Origin: an uncultured Collinsella sp.
GTDB lineage: Bacteria; Actinomycetota; Coriobacteriia; Coriobacteriales; Coriobacteriaceae
Direction of reading: 5' to 3'
Length of the DNA stretch: 26,648 nt
Assembly (NCBI GenBank): GCA_902482035.1
Contig: CABSYW010000034.1
Span: 1 to 26,648 of the forward strand
Under the pieces are notes generated by a model that saw nothing but the letters and a program-made list of their open reading frames with translations, was not told the DNA's origin and did not search any database. The position numbers were made by a program, and so were the translations under genes. Below, one piece after another: positions 1-8,047 of the stretch; position 1 is the stretch's first letter, and each line of letters begins with the position of its first letter.

Positions 1-1
1 A

Positions 2-29
2 GGCTCCAACGCAAGTTGGGGCCTTTTTT
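2..29 (+). terminator. Rho-independent terminator of an upstream gene
   Basis: A 9-bp stem (2-10 with 15-23, one G-T wobble) closes a GCAA tetraloop and is followed by six T (24-29). It ends a + strand gene lying before the window and separates it from the ABC-F gene that follows. Confidence 0.85.
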
Positions 30-60
30 CATATAGGCACACAAGGTCAAAGGCGGCACC

Positions 61-2094
61 ATGATCCTCCTGGTCGACAAGATCGAAAAAAGCTTCGGCG
101 CGCGCGTCCTCTTTAGAGGCGCGTCCTTCCAGATCAACCCCGGCGAGCGCTTCGCGCTCGTTGGACCCAACGGCGCCGGCAAAACCACCATGCTCAAGAT
201 CATCATGGGCATTGACAGTCCCGACTCCGGCCAGGTCCAGTACGCCAAGGACTGCCAGGTTGGCTACCTAGAGCAGGAAACCAACCTGGAGCACAAGGAC
301 ACCACCATCCTTGCTGAGGTCATGGCCGCCGCCAAGGAAATTCGCCGCATGGGCGAGCGCGCCAACGAGCTGCAGGCCCAGATCACCGAGCTCTCCGAAC
401 AGGGGAAGGACGTCGACGCGCTCCTCAACGAGTACGGCCAGGTCCAGGACCGCTTTGAGCACCTGGGCGGCTACGAGCTCGAAAGCAACGCACGCAAGAT
501 CCTGTCCGGCTTGGGCTTTAAGGTCACCGACTTTGAGCGCCCGTGCTCCGAGTTCTCGGGCGGCTGGCAGATGCGTATCGCGCTGGCAAAGCTCTTCCTG
601 CGCCACCCCGACCTGCTGCTTCTGGACGAGCCCACCAACCACCTGGACCTTGAGAGCGTCCAATGGCTGCGCGGCTTTATCGCCAACTACGACGGCGCCG
701 TCCTCATCGTCAGCCACGACCGCGCCTTCATGGACGCCTGTGTCGACCACGTCGCCGCACTCGAAAACCGTCGCGTGACCACCTACACCGGCAACTACAG
801 CAGATACCTCAAGCAGCGCGAGGACAACCTGGAGCAGATGCGCGCCAAGCGCGCCGCCCAGGAGCGCGACATCGCCCACATGCAGGTCTTCGTCGACAAG
901 TTCCGCTACAAGCCCACCAAGGCCGCCCAGGCGCAGGAGCGCATCCGAAAGATCGAGCAGATCAAAAAGGAGCTCGTCATCCTGCCCGAGGGCCACAAGC
1001 ACATCAACTTTAAGTTCCCCGATCCGCCGCGCTCCGGCGACATGGTCGTGGGCCTGGAGGGCGTCTCCAAGTCCTACGGCAAAAAGCACATCTACAGCGA
1101 CATCGACCTCAAGCTCTACCGCGGCGAGCATGTGGCGCTCGTCGGCCCCAACGGCGCCGGCAAGTCTACCCTCATGAAGATCCTCGCCGGTCTGGAGCCG
1201 CCAACTACCGGCACGCGTGATCTGGGCACCAACGTGGGCGTGGCCTACTACGCCCAGCACGCACTCGAGGGCATGACCGAGTCCAATACCGTCCTGCAAG
1301 AGATCGACACCGTCACGCCCAAGTGGACCGTGCCGCAGCAGCGCAGCCTGCTGGGCGCCTTCCTGTTTAGCGACAACGATTCCATCGAAAAGCAGGTTCG
1401 CGTCCTCTCCGGAGGCGAAAAGGCGCGTCTGGCCCTGGCCAAAATGCTCGTGGCCCCCGAGGCGCTCCTGTGCCTGGACGAGCCCACCAACCACCTTGAC
1501 ATCGACTCGGTGGACATGCTCGAGAACGCCCTGCAAAACTTCCCCGGCACCATCGTTCTGATCAGCCACGACGAGCACCTGGTGCGCGCCGTGGCCAACC
1601 GCATCATCGACATCCGCGACGGCAAGGTCACGGTCTACGACGGCGACTACGACTACTACCTCTACAAGCGCGAGGACCTCGCAGCCCGCGCCGCCGCCGA
1701 GGCGGCAGGGGAGAGCACGCCCGCCGTATCCAAGCCCGCCAAAACCTGCTCCGCCCAAGCCGACACCCCCGCCGCCGCACCCAAGCCTGCCGAGGGTAAA
1801 AAGACCAAGGAGCAAAAGCGCACCGAGGCCCAGGCCCGCGCCGCGCTCAACAAAAAGCTCAAGGGTGTGCGCAACCAGCTCAAGAAGATCGAGACGGAGC
1901 TCGACAAAAAGCGCGCCCGCTATGACGAGCTTATGGAATTGATGGCCAGCGAAGAGCTTTATGCCGATCAAGACAAGTTCAATGCCGCGCTGGGGGAATA
2001 TAACGGCCTTAAGCAAGAGCTGCCCAAGCTCGAGGACGAATGGCTGGAGCTTTCCACCCAGATCGAAGAGGAGACCGCGCGTGAACTCTCGTAA
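61..2094 (+). CDS. ABC-F family ATPase (ribosome-associated type)
   Basis: The 677-residue protein has two ABC ATPase domains in one chain and no membrane segments, which is the ABC-F layout. Walker A motifs GPNGAGKT (G35-T42) and GPNGAGKS (G362-S369), signatures SGGWQ (166-170) and SGGE (450-453), and Walker B plus DEPTNHLD (near 185-196 and 471-480) are all intact. The charged helical linker between the domains is present at about 235-325. The C-terminus has an Ala/Pro/Lys-rich spacer (about 555-600) and then a coiled coil to the end, as in Uup/YdiF-type members. ABC-F proteins act in the cytoplasm on the ribosome E site; which member this is (housekeeping translation factor or antibiotic protection) cannot be told from sequence alone. 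The start at 61 follows a weak GGCGG-like site, and the N-terminus matches the family. The next gene overlaps its 3' end. Confidence 0.93.
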   Translation: MILLVDKIEKSFGARVLFRGASFQINPGERFALVGPNGAGKTTMLKIIMGIDSPDSGQVQYAKDCQVGYLEQETNLEHKDTTILAEVMAAAKEIRRMGERANELQAQITELSEQGKDVDALLNEYGQVQDRFEHLGGYELESNARKILSGLGFKVTDFERPCSEFSGGWQMRIALAKLFLRHPDLLLLDEPTNHLDLESVQWLRGFIANYDGAVLIVSHDRAFMDACVDHVAALENRRVTTYTGNYSRYLKQREDNLEQMRAKRAAQERDIAHMQVFVDKFRYKPTKAAQAQERIRKIEQIKKELVILPEGHKHINFKFPDPPRSGDMVVGLEGVSKSYGKKHIYSDIDLKLYRGEHVALVGPNGAGKSTLMKILAGLEPPTTGTRDLGTNVGVAYYAQHALEGMTESNTVLQEIDTVTPKWTVPQQRSLLGAFLFSDNDSIEKQVRVLSGGEKARLALAKMLVAPEALLCLDEPTNHLDIDSVDMLENALQNFPGTIVLISHDEHLVRAVANRIIDIRDGKVTVYDGDYDYYLYKREDLAARAAAEAAGESTPAVSKPAKTCSAQADTPAAAPKPAEGKKTKEQKRTEAQARAALNKKLKGVRNQLKKIETELDKKRARYDELMELMASEELYADQDKFNAALGEYNGLKQELPKLEDEWLELSTQIEEETARELS

Positions 2095-2377
2095 GGCCAC
2101 CGCCGTGGCGATGAGCATCATCGCCATCGCCTGTCGCATCTGCGGCATTTTTATGAGCGCAATGACCGTGCTGCTGTGCTTTAGCGGCCTGACCGCCAAG
2201 CTGCAGATCGTGGGCTTTGTCGTTGAGCTTTCGCGCGCGCTGCCGAGCGCCATCGCCGGCTACGGCGTCATCACCTCTCCCTTTGGCGGCGTCTTCCGCC
2301 TGGATTACGCTATCGTCGCCGTCATCCTGTTTGTAATTGACTACCTGCTCACGCGCGCCTCGCGCCGCGTCCGCTAG
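2081..2377 (+). CDS. Small membrane protein, function unknown
   Basis: This is a 98-residue protein starting at GTG 2081, inside the last codons of the ABC-F gene (14-nt overlap). The start is chosen because GAAGAGGAGA (2065-2074) lies just upstream at good spacing; ATG 2111 is an alternative without such a site. It has about two hydrophobic stretches (roughly residues 10-50 and 75-92) and a basic C-terminal tail ending in RASRRVR, which suggests an inner-membrane protein with a cytoplasmic tail. I do not recognise a family. It is translationally coupled to the ABC-F gene and sits 9 nt before the M50 protease gene, so the three are probably one transcript. Confidence 0.7.
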   Translation: MNSRKATAVAMSIIAIACRICGIFMSAMTVLLCFSGLTAKLQIVGFVVELSRALPSAIAGYGVITSPFGGVFRLDYAIVAVILFVIDYLLTRASRRVR

Positions 2378-2386
2378 GAGAGCGCC

Positions 2387-3070
2387 ATGTCCAGCAGCTA
2401 CATCATGAACCTGCTCGCCAGCGCCGTCGCCGTCATCGTTGGCATCGTCATTCACGAGAGCGCGCACGCCGCCGCGGCCTGGGCTCTCGGCGACAAAACG
2501 GCGCGCTCGCGCGGACGCGTATCGCTCAACCCGCTCAACCATATCGACCCGTTTGGCACCATCATCTTGCCGCTGCTCATGCTCGCCGCAGGCGGTCCCG
2601 TGTTCGCCTTCGCCAAGCCCGTGCCCGTCTATCTCAACAACCTCAAGCACCCCAAGCGCGACGAGGTCCTGGTGAGCGTAGCCGGCCCCACATCGAATAT
2701 CGCACTCGCGTGCCTCGCGGCCGCCCTCATGCACGTAACGTACGGCAATCTCTACGCCAGCATGTCCTTTGCCGTGGCGTCCCAAATTATGAACTTCGGC
2801 GCCACGTTTATCGTGGTCAACCTGTCGCTCGCGTTCTTTAACCTCATTCCGATTCCGCCGCTTGATGGCTCGTCGATCATCGTGCCCTTCCTCAAGGGCA
2901 AGGCGCTCAACAACTATTACCGCCTGCAGCAATACGCTATGCCCATACTCATCCTGGTTCTATACCTGCTGCCTATGTGGACCGGCATCGATGTAATCGG
3001 CCGCTATTTCGACGTTACCGTGTATCCGCTTGCTGAGCAGCTGCTCAACTTCGCAATCGCCGGCATCTAA
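2387..3070 (+). CDS. Site-2-protease-like (M50) membrane metalloprotease
   Basis: The 227-residue polytopic membrane protein has the zinc-binding HExxH motif HESAH at residues 23-27 in the first hydrophobic helix. The partner motif NLIPIPPLDG lies near residue 160 and supplies the third metal ligand (Asp). This is the compact M50B/YwhC-like class without a PDZ domain. Members cleave substrates inside the membrane; the substrate here is unknown. AGGAGAG (2377-2383) sits directly before the ATG. It lies between the small membrane protein and scpA; an M50 protease next to scpAB is a common arrangement in Gram-positive bacteria. Confidence 0.9.
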   Translation: MSSSYIMNLLASAVAVIVGIVIHESAHAAAAWALGDKTARSRGRVSLNPLNHIDPFGTIILPLLMLAAGGPVFAFAKPVPVYLNNLKHPKRDEVLVSVAGPTSNIALACLAAALMHVTYGNLYASMSFAVASQIMNFGATFIVVNLSLAFFNLIPIPPLDGSSIIVPFLKGKALNNYYRLQQYAMPILILVLYLLPMWTGIDVIGRYFDVTVYPLAEQLLNFAIAGI

Positions 3071-3154
3071 GGTAAACTTACAGGTCGTCCGTGTAAAACG
3101 GTCGCAGCATGCACCCAAACCGCGCCGCGAAGGCGCCGTCAAAGGAGGTCGAAG

Positions 3155-3967
3155 ATGTCGTATCGCGTGTCGACGCAGGTCTACAGCGGACCGTTCGACC
3201 TGCTGCTGCAGCTGGTAACCCGCCAAAAAGTAGATATCGGCGCCATCTCCATCAGCGAGGTGGCCGAGCAGTACCTTGCCGAGGCCGAGCGCATCGAGGC
3301 GCTGGACCTGGACGTAGCAAGCGACTTTTTGCTGGTCGCGGCAACCCTTTTGGACATCAAGGCTGCCTCTCTGGTGCCGCAGGAGGCCCCGCGCAAAGTC
3401 GATGACGACGATGACGAGTTCGACGAAGACCTTGAGGAGCTCAGCACGCTTGACGGCGACGCGCTGCGTGAGGTCCTGATTCAGCGCCTGATTGCCTACA
3501 AGCAGTTTAAAGGCGCGGCTGCGGCCCTCGGTGCGCGCATGCAGGCCGAAAGCCGCATGCATCCGCGCGTGGCCGGCCCCGACCCCGAGTTCCTAGGCCT
3601 TATGCCCGACTACCTTGCCGGCATCACGCTGCGCGGTCTCGCCGTCATCTGTGCCGACCTGGACGGCAAGCGCCAGACCTTCCTGCTGGAGGCCGAGCAC
3701 GTGGCGCCGCATCGCGTACCGCTCGACCTGACGGTGGCCTCAGTCGACCGCTTTACCATGGCGCACCAAACCTGCACCTTCCGCGAGCTACTGGACGGCG
3801 ATGCCACCACCGAGCAGCTCGTCGTCACCTTCCTAGCCATGCTTGAGCTCGCCAAGCGCGGCTCGCTCACGTTGAGCCAGGACGAGATCTTCGGAACCAT
3901 CTGCATCAACCGAGTCGAGGGAGCCGAGGCCTACGTGCCCGGCGAGGGCCCCGAGCTCACCGAATAG
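3155..3967 (+). CDS. scpA: Segregation and condensation protein A
   Basis: The 270-residue protein matches kleisin ScpA. The N-terminal part (VYSGPFDLLLQLV near 8-20, then the helix ending SEVAEQYL) binds the SMC neck. An acidic linker follows (DDDDDEFDED near 87-96), and a C-terminal winged helix (about 215-262) binds the SMC head. With ScpB and Smc it forms the chromosome condensation complex. A near-perfect AAAGGAGGT site (3140-3148) fixes the ATG at 3155. scpB follows 11 nt after its stop. No Smc gene is in the window. Confidence 0.94.
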   Translation: MSYRVSTQVYSGPFDLLLQLVTRQKVDIGAISISEVAEQYLAEAERIEALDLDVASDFLLVAATLLDIKAASLVPQEAPRKVDDDDDEFDEDLEELSTLDGDALREVLIQRLIAYKQFKGAAAALGARMQAESRMHPRVAGPDPEFLGLMPDYLAGITLRGLAVICADLDGKRQTFLLEAEHVAPHRVPLDLTVASVDRFTMAHQTCTFRELLDGDATTEQLVVTFLAMLELAKRGSLTLSQDEIFGTICINRVEGAEAYVPGEGPELTE

Positions 3968-3978
3968 GAGCCGCAACC

Positions 3979-4698
3979 ATGTCAACCCTTTCCACGCTGG
4001 AGGCAAACAGCCTTAAAGGCGCCCTCGAGGCGCTGCTGCTGGTGTCGAGCGACCCCGTGAGCGCACCCGCACTGGCAGGAGCGCTGGATATCGCCCCGGG
4101 CGAGTGCGCATCGCTTTTGGCCGAGCTCAAAGTTGAGTATGAAGAGGCCAACCGCGGCTTTCAGCTGCGCGAGGTTGCCGGTGGCTGGCGCCTGTTTACG
4201 CACCCCGCCTACCACGACGTGGTCGAGGCCTATGTGCTGAGCTGGGACACGCAAAAGCTGTCGCAGGCGGCGCTCGAGACCTTGGCCGTCATCGCCTACC
4301 ACCAGCCCGTCACGCGCGAGGTGGTCAAGGGCATCCGCGGCGTCAACTCCGACGGCGTCATCGCGTCGCTCGTGGACAAGGGCCTGGTGCGCGAGCTCGG
4401 CCGCGACCCCGAGCGCGGTCAGGCCATCATCTATGGCACGACCAACGCCTTTTTGGAAAAGTTCGGCCTGCGCTCCACTCGCGATCTGCCCGATCTAGAA
4501 CAGTTTGCCCCCGACGAGCAGTCGCGTCAGTTTATCCGCGAGCGCCTGAGCGGCCGCAGCATTCAGTCCACGCTCGAGGAACAGGCCGAGGACCTGGACG
4601 AAGAGCGCGAACTGATCGATACCGATGTTGAGGACACCGATGGCGATGAGCTTCTGCCCACAGGTGTTACCTCGGAGGACATGCATGACGAGGACTAA
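3979..4698 (+). CDS. scpB: Segregation and condensation protein B
   Basis: The 239-residue ScpB has two winged-helix domains. The first starts near residue 12 (LEALLLVSSDPVS), and the second carries the conserved core LETLAVIAYHQPVTR near 97-111 followed by a strand-turn with RGVNSDGV. The C-terminal about 50 residues are strongly acidic and probably disordered. ScpB dimerises and stabilises ScpA on SMC. TAGGAG before ATG 3979 serves as ribosome binding site. Its last 14 nt overlap the pseudouridine synthase gene, so translation is likely coupled. Confidence 0.94.
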   Translation: MSTLSTLEANSLKGALEALLLVSSDPVSAPALAGALDIAPGECASLLAELKVEYEEANRGFQLREVAGGWRLFTHPAYHDVVEAYVLSWDTQKLSQAALETLAVIAYHQPVTREVVKGIRGVNSDGVIASLVDKGLVRELGRDPERGQAIIYGTTNAFLEKFGLRSTRDLPDLEQFAPDEQSRQFIRERLSGRSIQSTLEEQAEDLDEERELIDTDVEDTDGDELLPTGVTSEDMHDED

Positions 4699-5656
4699 CG
4701 AAGCAGGGGAGGCGCGCGTCGCAAGCGCCACGGGAAACGCAGCACCCGTAACCGACGCCCGCCCCGTCTACCCGCACACCATGCGCCTGCAGCGCTTTTT
4801 GGCGCGCGCGGGCGTGGCGAGCCGCCGCGGCTCGGAGGACCTGATGACCGCTGGCCGTGTGACCGTCAACGGCCAGATCGCGACCGAGCTGGGTACCAAG
4901 GTCGATGTGGACAGCGACCATGTCGAGGTCGATGGCATGCCGGTCAAGCTTAACCAGGGCGCCGTGTACCTGATGCTCTACAAGCCGACCGGCTACCTCA
5001 CCACCATGAGCGATCCGCAGGAGCGACCTTGCGTGGCCAACTTGGTCCCGCGCGACCGCTTTCCGGGGCTCTTTCCGGTGGGTCGACTAGACCGCGATAC
5101 CACGGGCCTTTTGCTCTTTACCACCGACGGTGACCTGTCGCAGGACCTGCTGCACCCCAGCAAACACGTCTACAAGACCTACCAGGCGCTCGTGGACGGT
5201 GACTTGTCCGACCGCGATCTTACCCCGCTACGTCGCGGCATCGAACTCGACGACGGCCTGTGCCAGCCGGCAATCTGCCGCGTCATCAACGCGCGCGAGG
5301 CCGAGGCCGTAGCCCCGCAGGGTGTGAAGCCTGGGACCACTGCCGTTGAGGTCATCATCCGCGAGGGCCGCAAGAACCAGGTCAAGCGCATGCTGAGCAA
5401 GATCCACCACCCGGTGATCCGCCTGCACCGCTGTAACTTTGCCGGCCTGGAGCTCAAGGACGTGGCCAAGGGCTCGTGGCGCGAGCTCACCGACCGTGAG
5501 GTGCAGATTCTCAAGGGCGGCGGCATCCCTCCCAAGCAGGCCAGCTCCAAGAGCGGCGCCGCGCCGGCGACCAACCCCGCGAGCCGCACGCGTCACCACG
5601 GCAGCCACGGCTCCGCACCCAAGCGCAACACCTACCGCGAGCGCTACACCGGCTAG
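4685..5656 (+). CDS. 23S rRNA pseudouridine synthase, RluB/RsuA family
   Basis: This is a 323-residue RNA-modifying enzyme. An S4 RNA-binding domain begins at residue 33 (MRLQRFLARAGVASRR) and is followed by the catalytic domain with GRLDRDTTGLLL at 133-144; Asp136 is the expected nucleophile. The C-terminal about 45 residues are rich in Ser, Ala, Arg and His and probably bind RNA non-specifically. The start at 4685 is chosen because CGGAGGA (4673-4679) precedes it by 5-6 nt. It overlaps the scpB stop, and the longer reading upstream lies inside scpB. A downstream ATG at 4781 would give a bare S4 start but has no comparable ribosome site. The scpA-scpB-rluB order is a classic cluster. Confidence 0.9.
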   Translation: MTRTNEAGEARVASATGNAAPVTDARPVYPHTMRLQRFLARAGVASRRGSEDLMTAGRVTVNGQIATELGTKVDVDSDHVEVDGMPVKLNQGAVYLMLYKPTGYLTTMSDPQERPCVANLVPRDRFPGLFPVGRLDRDTTGLLLFTTDGDLSQDLLHPSKHVYKTYQALVDGDLSDRDLTPLRRGIELDDGLCQPAICRVINAREAEAVAPQGVKPGTTAVEVIIREGRKNQVKRMLSKIHHPVIRLHRCNFAGLELKDVAKGSWRELTDREVQILKGGGIPPKQASSKSGAAPATNPASRTRHHGSHGSAPKRNTYRERYTG

Positions 5657-5724
5657 GCAGACCGCCAACCAAAACAGCCCCCGCGCATCATACCAGCACG
5701 TCAACCACCGAAAGGAAGCATTAC

Positions 5725-6411
5725 ATGATCGTCGCCATCGACGGCCCCGCCGGTTCCGGCAAGTCCACCATCGCCAAGGAGATTGCCCGCCAGCTGGGCT
5801 TTAACAAGCTCGACACGGGCGCCATGTATCGCGCCGTTACCTTCGCCGCACTCGACCGCGGCATCGACCTGGACGACGAGGCGGCTATCGACGCCCTCGC
5901 CGAGCAGATCGAGATTCGCTTTACCAACGGCACCGGCGAGGACACGCGCCTGACCATCGACGGCAAGGACGCCTCGGCTGCCATCCGCACCCCACAGGTC
6001 GACGCCAACGTATCCAAGGTCTCGGCCTACCCGGGCGTGCGCGCGGCCATGCTCATCCACCAGCGCCGCGCCGCCGAGGACCGCGACATCGTCGCCGAGG
6101 GTCGCGACATCGGCACCGTCGTGTTCCCCAACGCGCAGGTCAAGGTATTCCTGACCGCCGACCCGCGCGAGCGCGCCCGTCGCCGCGTGCTGCAGCGCCA
6201 CCAAAACGACGTCCAACCGCTCACCGAAGAGCAGCTCGAGGCCGAGGTCGACAAGACCCTCGACGCCCTCAAGCAGCGCGATAAGCTCGACAGCAGCCGC
6301 GAGGTCGCCCCACTCGTTCCCGCCGAGGACGCGGTGCACGTCGACTCCACCGCCCACACCATCGACGAGGTTGTCTCGATAATCGAGGGCCTCATCAACC
6401 AAAGGAGGTAG
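5725..6411 (+). CDS. cmk: Cytidylate kinase
   Basis: The 228-residue enzyme phosphorylates CMP and dCMP with ATP. The P-loop GPAGSGKST is at residues 7-15, DTGAMYRAVT follows at about 31-40 (substrate binding), and the EGRDIGTVVFP motif of the CMP-binding domain is present. The arginine-rich lid (RERARRRVLQR) is near 150-160. AAAGGAAG precedes the ATG. The 68-nt gap before it shows no terminator. The downstream acyltransferase and ispH genes give the familiar cmk-plsC-ispH order. Confidence 0.95.
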   Translation: MIVAIDGPAGSGKSTIAKEIARQLGFNKLDTGAMYRAVTFAALDRGIDLDDEAAIDALAEQIEIRFTNGTGEDTRLTIDGKDASAAIRTPQVDANVSKVSAYPGVRAAMLIHQRRAAEDRDIVAEGRDIGTVVFPNAQVKVFLTADPRERARRRVLQRHQNDVQPLTEEQLEAEVDKTLDALKQRDKLDSSREVAPLVPAEDAVHVDSTAHTIDEVVSIIEGLINQRR

Positions 6412-6414
6412 CCC

Positions 6415-7143
6415 ATGCGCCTGTTTAAGCAGACGCCCGAGGATTACTATAACGCCCCCTACGCCGAGTTCCCGGCGCTCATCCGCGGCACTGTCGCAGT
6501 AGTCATGGGCATCCTGTGGGTCTTCTCCAAGCTCATGTGGCGCTGGAAGGTCGAGGACAGCGACTTGCTGTTTGAGCGCCAGAAAGGCCGCGGCAGCGTG
6601 GTCATCTGCAACCATACCTCGATGGCCGAGCTGCTGGCCGTGGAGACGGCGCTGTTCTTTGGCGGCCGCCGCATTCGCCCCATCTTTAAATCCGAGTTTG
6701 CTAAGAGCAAGATCGTACGCTGGGCCTTTAGCCGCGTGGGCGGCATCCCCGTCGAGCGCGGCACCGCCGACATGAAGTGCCTGCGCGCCGCCCAGCATGC
6801 GCTGCAGCGCGGCGAGGACGTTCTGATCTTCCCCGAGGGCACGCGCATCCGCTCGCGCGAGATCAAGCCCGAGTTCCACGGCGGTTTTGCGCTCATCGCT
6901 CAGATGGGCAAGGCGCCCGTTAACCCGCTCGCCATCTGCGGCTGGTCCGACATCACGCCCTCGGGCAAAAAGATCATGCGTCCCAAGAAGTGCTGGATCC
7001 GCGCCGGCAAGGCCGTCTCGCTTTCCGACGCACCGGCTGGGCTTAAGCGCACGGAGCGCCTGGAATGGTTTGAGTCCGAGGCCATGAACCGCGTCTACGC
7101 CATGCGAGACGAGCTGTGCGCCGAGCATCCGGGCAGGTTCTAG
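6415..7143 (+). CDS. plsC: Lysophospholipid/glycerolipid acyltransferase, PlsC family
   Basis: This is a 242-residue membrane-associated acyltransferase of the 1-acylglycerol-3-phosphate type. A hydrophobic segment at about 22-42 would anchor it. The acyl-acceptor motif III, FPEGTR, is at 139-144, and PVNPLAI near 165 is the motif IV region. The catalytic motif, normally NHxxxxD, reads NHTSMAE (N66-E72), so the usual Asp is Glu. AAAGGAGGT (6402-6410) gives a very strong start at 6415. The gene starts 3 nt after the cmk stop, and ispH starts 2 nt after its own stop. With PlsY and GpsA downstream it would complete phosphatidate synthesis. The Glu variant leaves some doubt on exact substrate. 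Confidence 0.88.
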   Translation: MRLFKQTPEDYYNAPYAEFPALIRGTVAVVMGILWVFSKLMWRWKVEDSDLLFERQKGRGSVVICNHTSMAELLAVETALFFGGRRIRPIFKSEFAKSKIVRWAFSRVGGIPVERGTADMKCLRAAQHALQRGEDVLIFPEGTRIRSREIKPEFHGGFALIAQMGKAPVNPLAICGWSDITPSGKKIMRPKKCWIRAGKAVSLSDAPAGLKRTERLEWFESEAMNRVYAMRDELCAEHPGRF

Positions 7144-7145
7144 CC

Positions 7146-8045
7146 ATGAGCGAGAACGTGACGAACACCACCGCGACTGTGTCCGGCCAGGCAACCGCGC
7201 CCACCATCGAGATCGCCGCCCACGCCGGCACTTGCTACGGCGTACAGCGTGCGCTCGATATGGCGCTGGCCGCTGCGCCGCAGGCAGAGGAGTGCACTCA
7301 AGTACACACCTTGGGGCCGCTCATCCATAACCCCATCGTGGTGCGCGAGCTTGCTGAGGCAGGCGTCGGTCTGGCCGACACCTTGGACGACGCCGCAACC
7401 GGCACCGTGATCATCCGCGCCCACGGCGTGGTGCCGCAGGTAATCGATGCTGCCCGCAAGCGCGACCTTACCGTGGTCGACGCCACCTGCCCCTACGTGA
7501 AGAAGGTCCATGTGGCAGCCGAGCGCCTGGTGCGCGAGGGCTACCGCGTGATCGTCGTGGGCGAGCCAGGCCACCCCGAGGTCGAGGGCATTCTGGGCCA
7601 CGCCGGCAATGATGCGCAGGTCGTGAGCTGTGCCGCCGACGCCGATGCCCTGTCGCTCAAGGGCAAGGTGGGCCTCGTTGTGCAGACCACTCAGACCGCG
7701 CAGAACCTCGCCGAAGTCGTGGCCGCTATCACCCCGCGCGTGCAGGAGTTGCGTGTGATCAACACCATCTGCGCCGCCACGAGTGAGCGTCAACAGGTAG
7801 CAGCCACACTTGCCAACCGCTGCGACTGCATGGTCGTCGTGGGTGGCAAGAACTCGGGCAACACCCGCCGCCTGGCGCAAATTTGCGCAGACGCCTGCGA
7901 GCACACACATCACATCGAGGAAGCTTCCGAGCTCCAGGCCGCGTGGTTTACCGACGCTCACCACATCGGCATCACCGCCGGAGCCTCCACCCCGCAAGAA
8001 CACATCGAGCGCGCCGTCGAGCGCATCAAGGAGCTTTGCCGCTAA
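7146..8045 (+). CDS. ispH: 4-hydroxy-3-methylbut-2-enyl diphosphate reductase
   Basis: The 299-residue protein is the last enzyme of the MEP isoprenoid pathway, converting HMBPP to IPP and DMAPP with an iron-sulfur cluster. The three cluster cysteines lie in AGTCYGV (C30), DATCPYV and INTICAAT, each in the family's usual context. The catalytic-loop equivalents HTLGPLIHN and GHPEVEG are present. Start 7146 follows the acyltransferase stop by 2 nt with only a weak AGG upstream; the longer reading from 7116 would overlap the previous gene and add residues unlike the family. The first about 18 residues are a Thr/Ala-rich extension. Confidence 0.94.
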   Translation: MSENVTNTTATVSGQATAPTIEIAAHAGTCYGVQRALDMALAAAPQAEECTQVHTLGPLIHNPIVVRELAEAGVGLADTLDDAATGTVIIRAHGVVPQVIDAARKRDLTVVDATCPYVKKVHVAAERLVREGYRVIVVGEPGHPEVEGILGHAGNDAQVVSCAADADALSLKGKVGLVVQTTQTAQNLAEVVAAITPRVQELRVINTICAATSERQQVAATLANRCDCMVVVGGKNSGNTRRLAQICADACEHTHHIEEASELQAAWFTDAHHIGITAGASTPQEHIERAVERIKELCR

Positions 8046-8047
8046 CC

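Noticed and set aside
268..2253. 661-residue open frame on the minus strand opposite the ABC-F gene
   Set aside because: It mirrors a clear ABC-F gene; its Val/Leu/Gly-rich translation and lack of motifs are typical of the antisense frame in GC-rich DNA.
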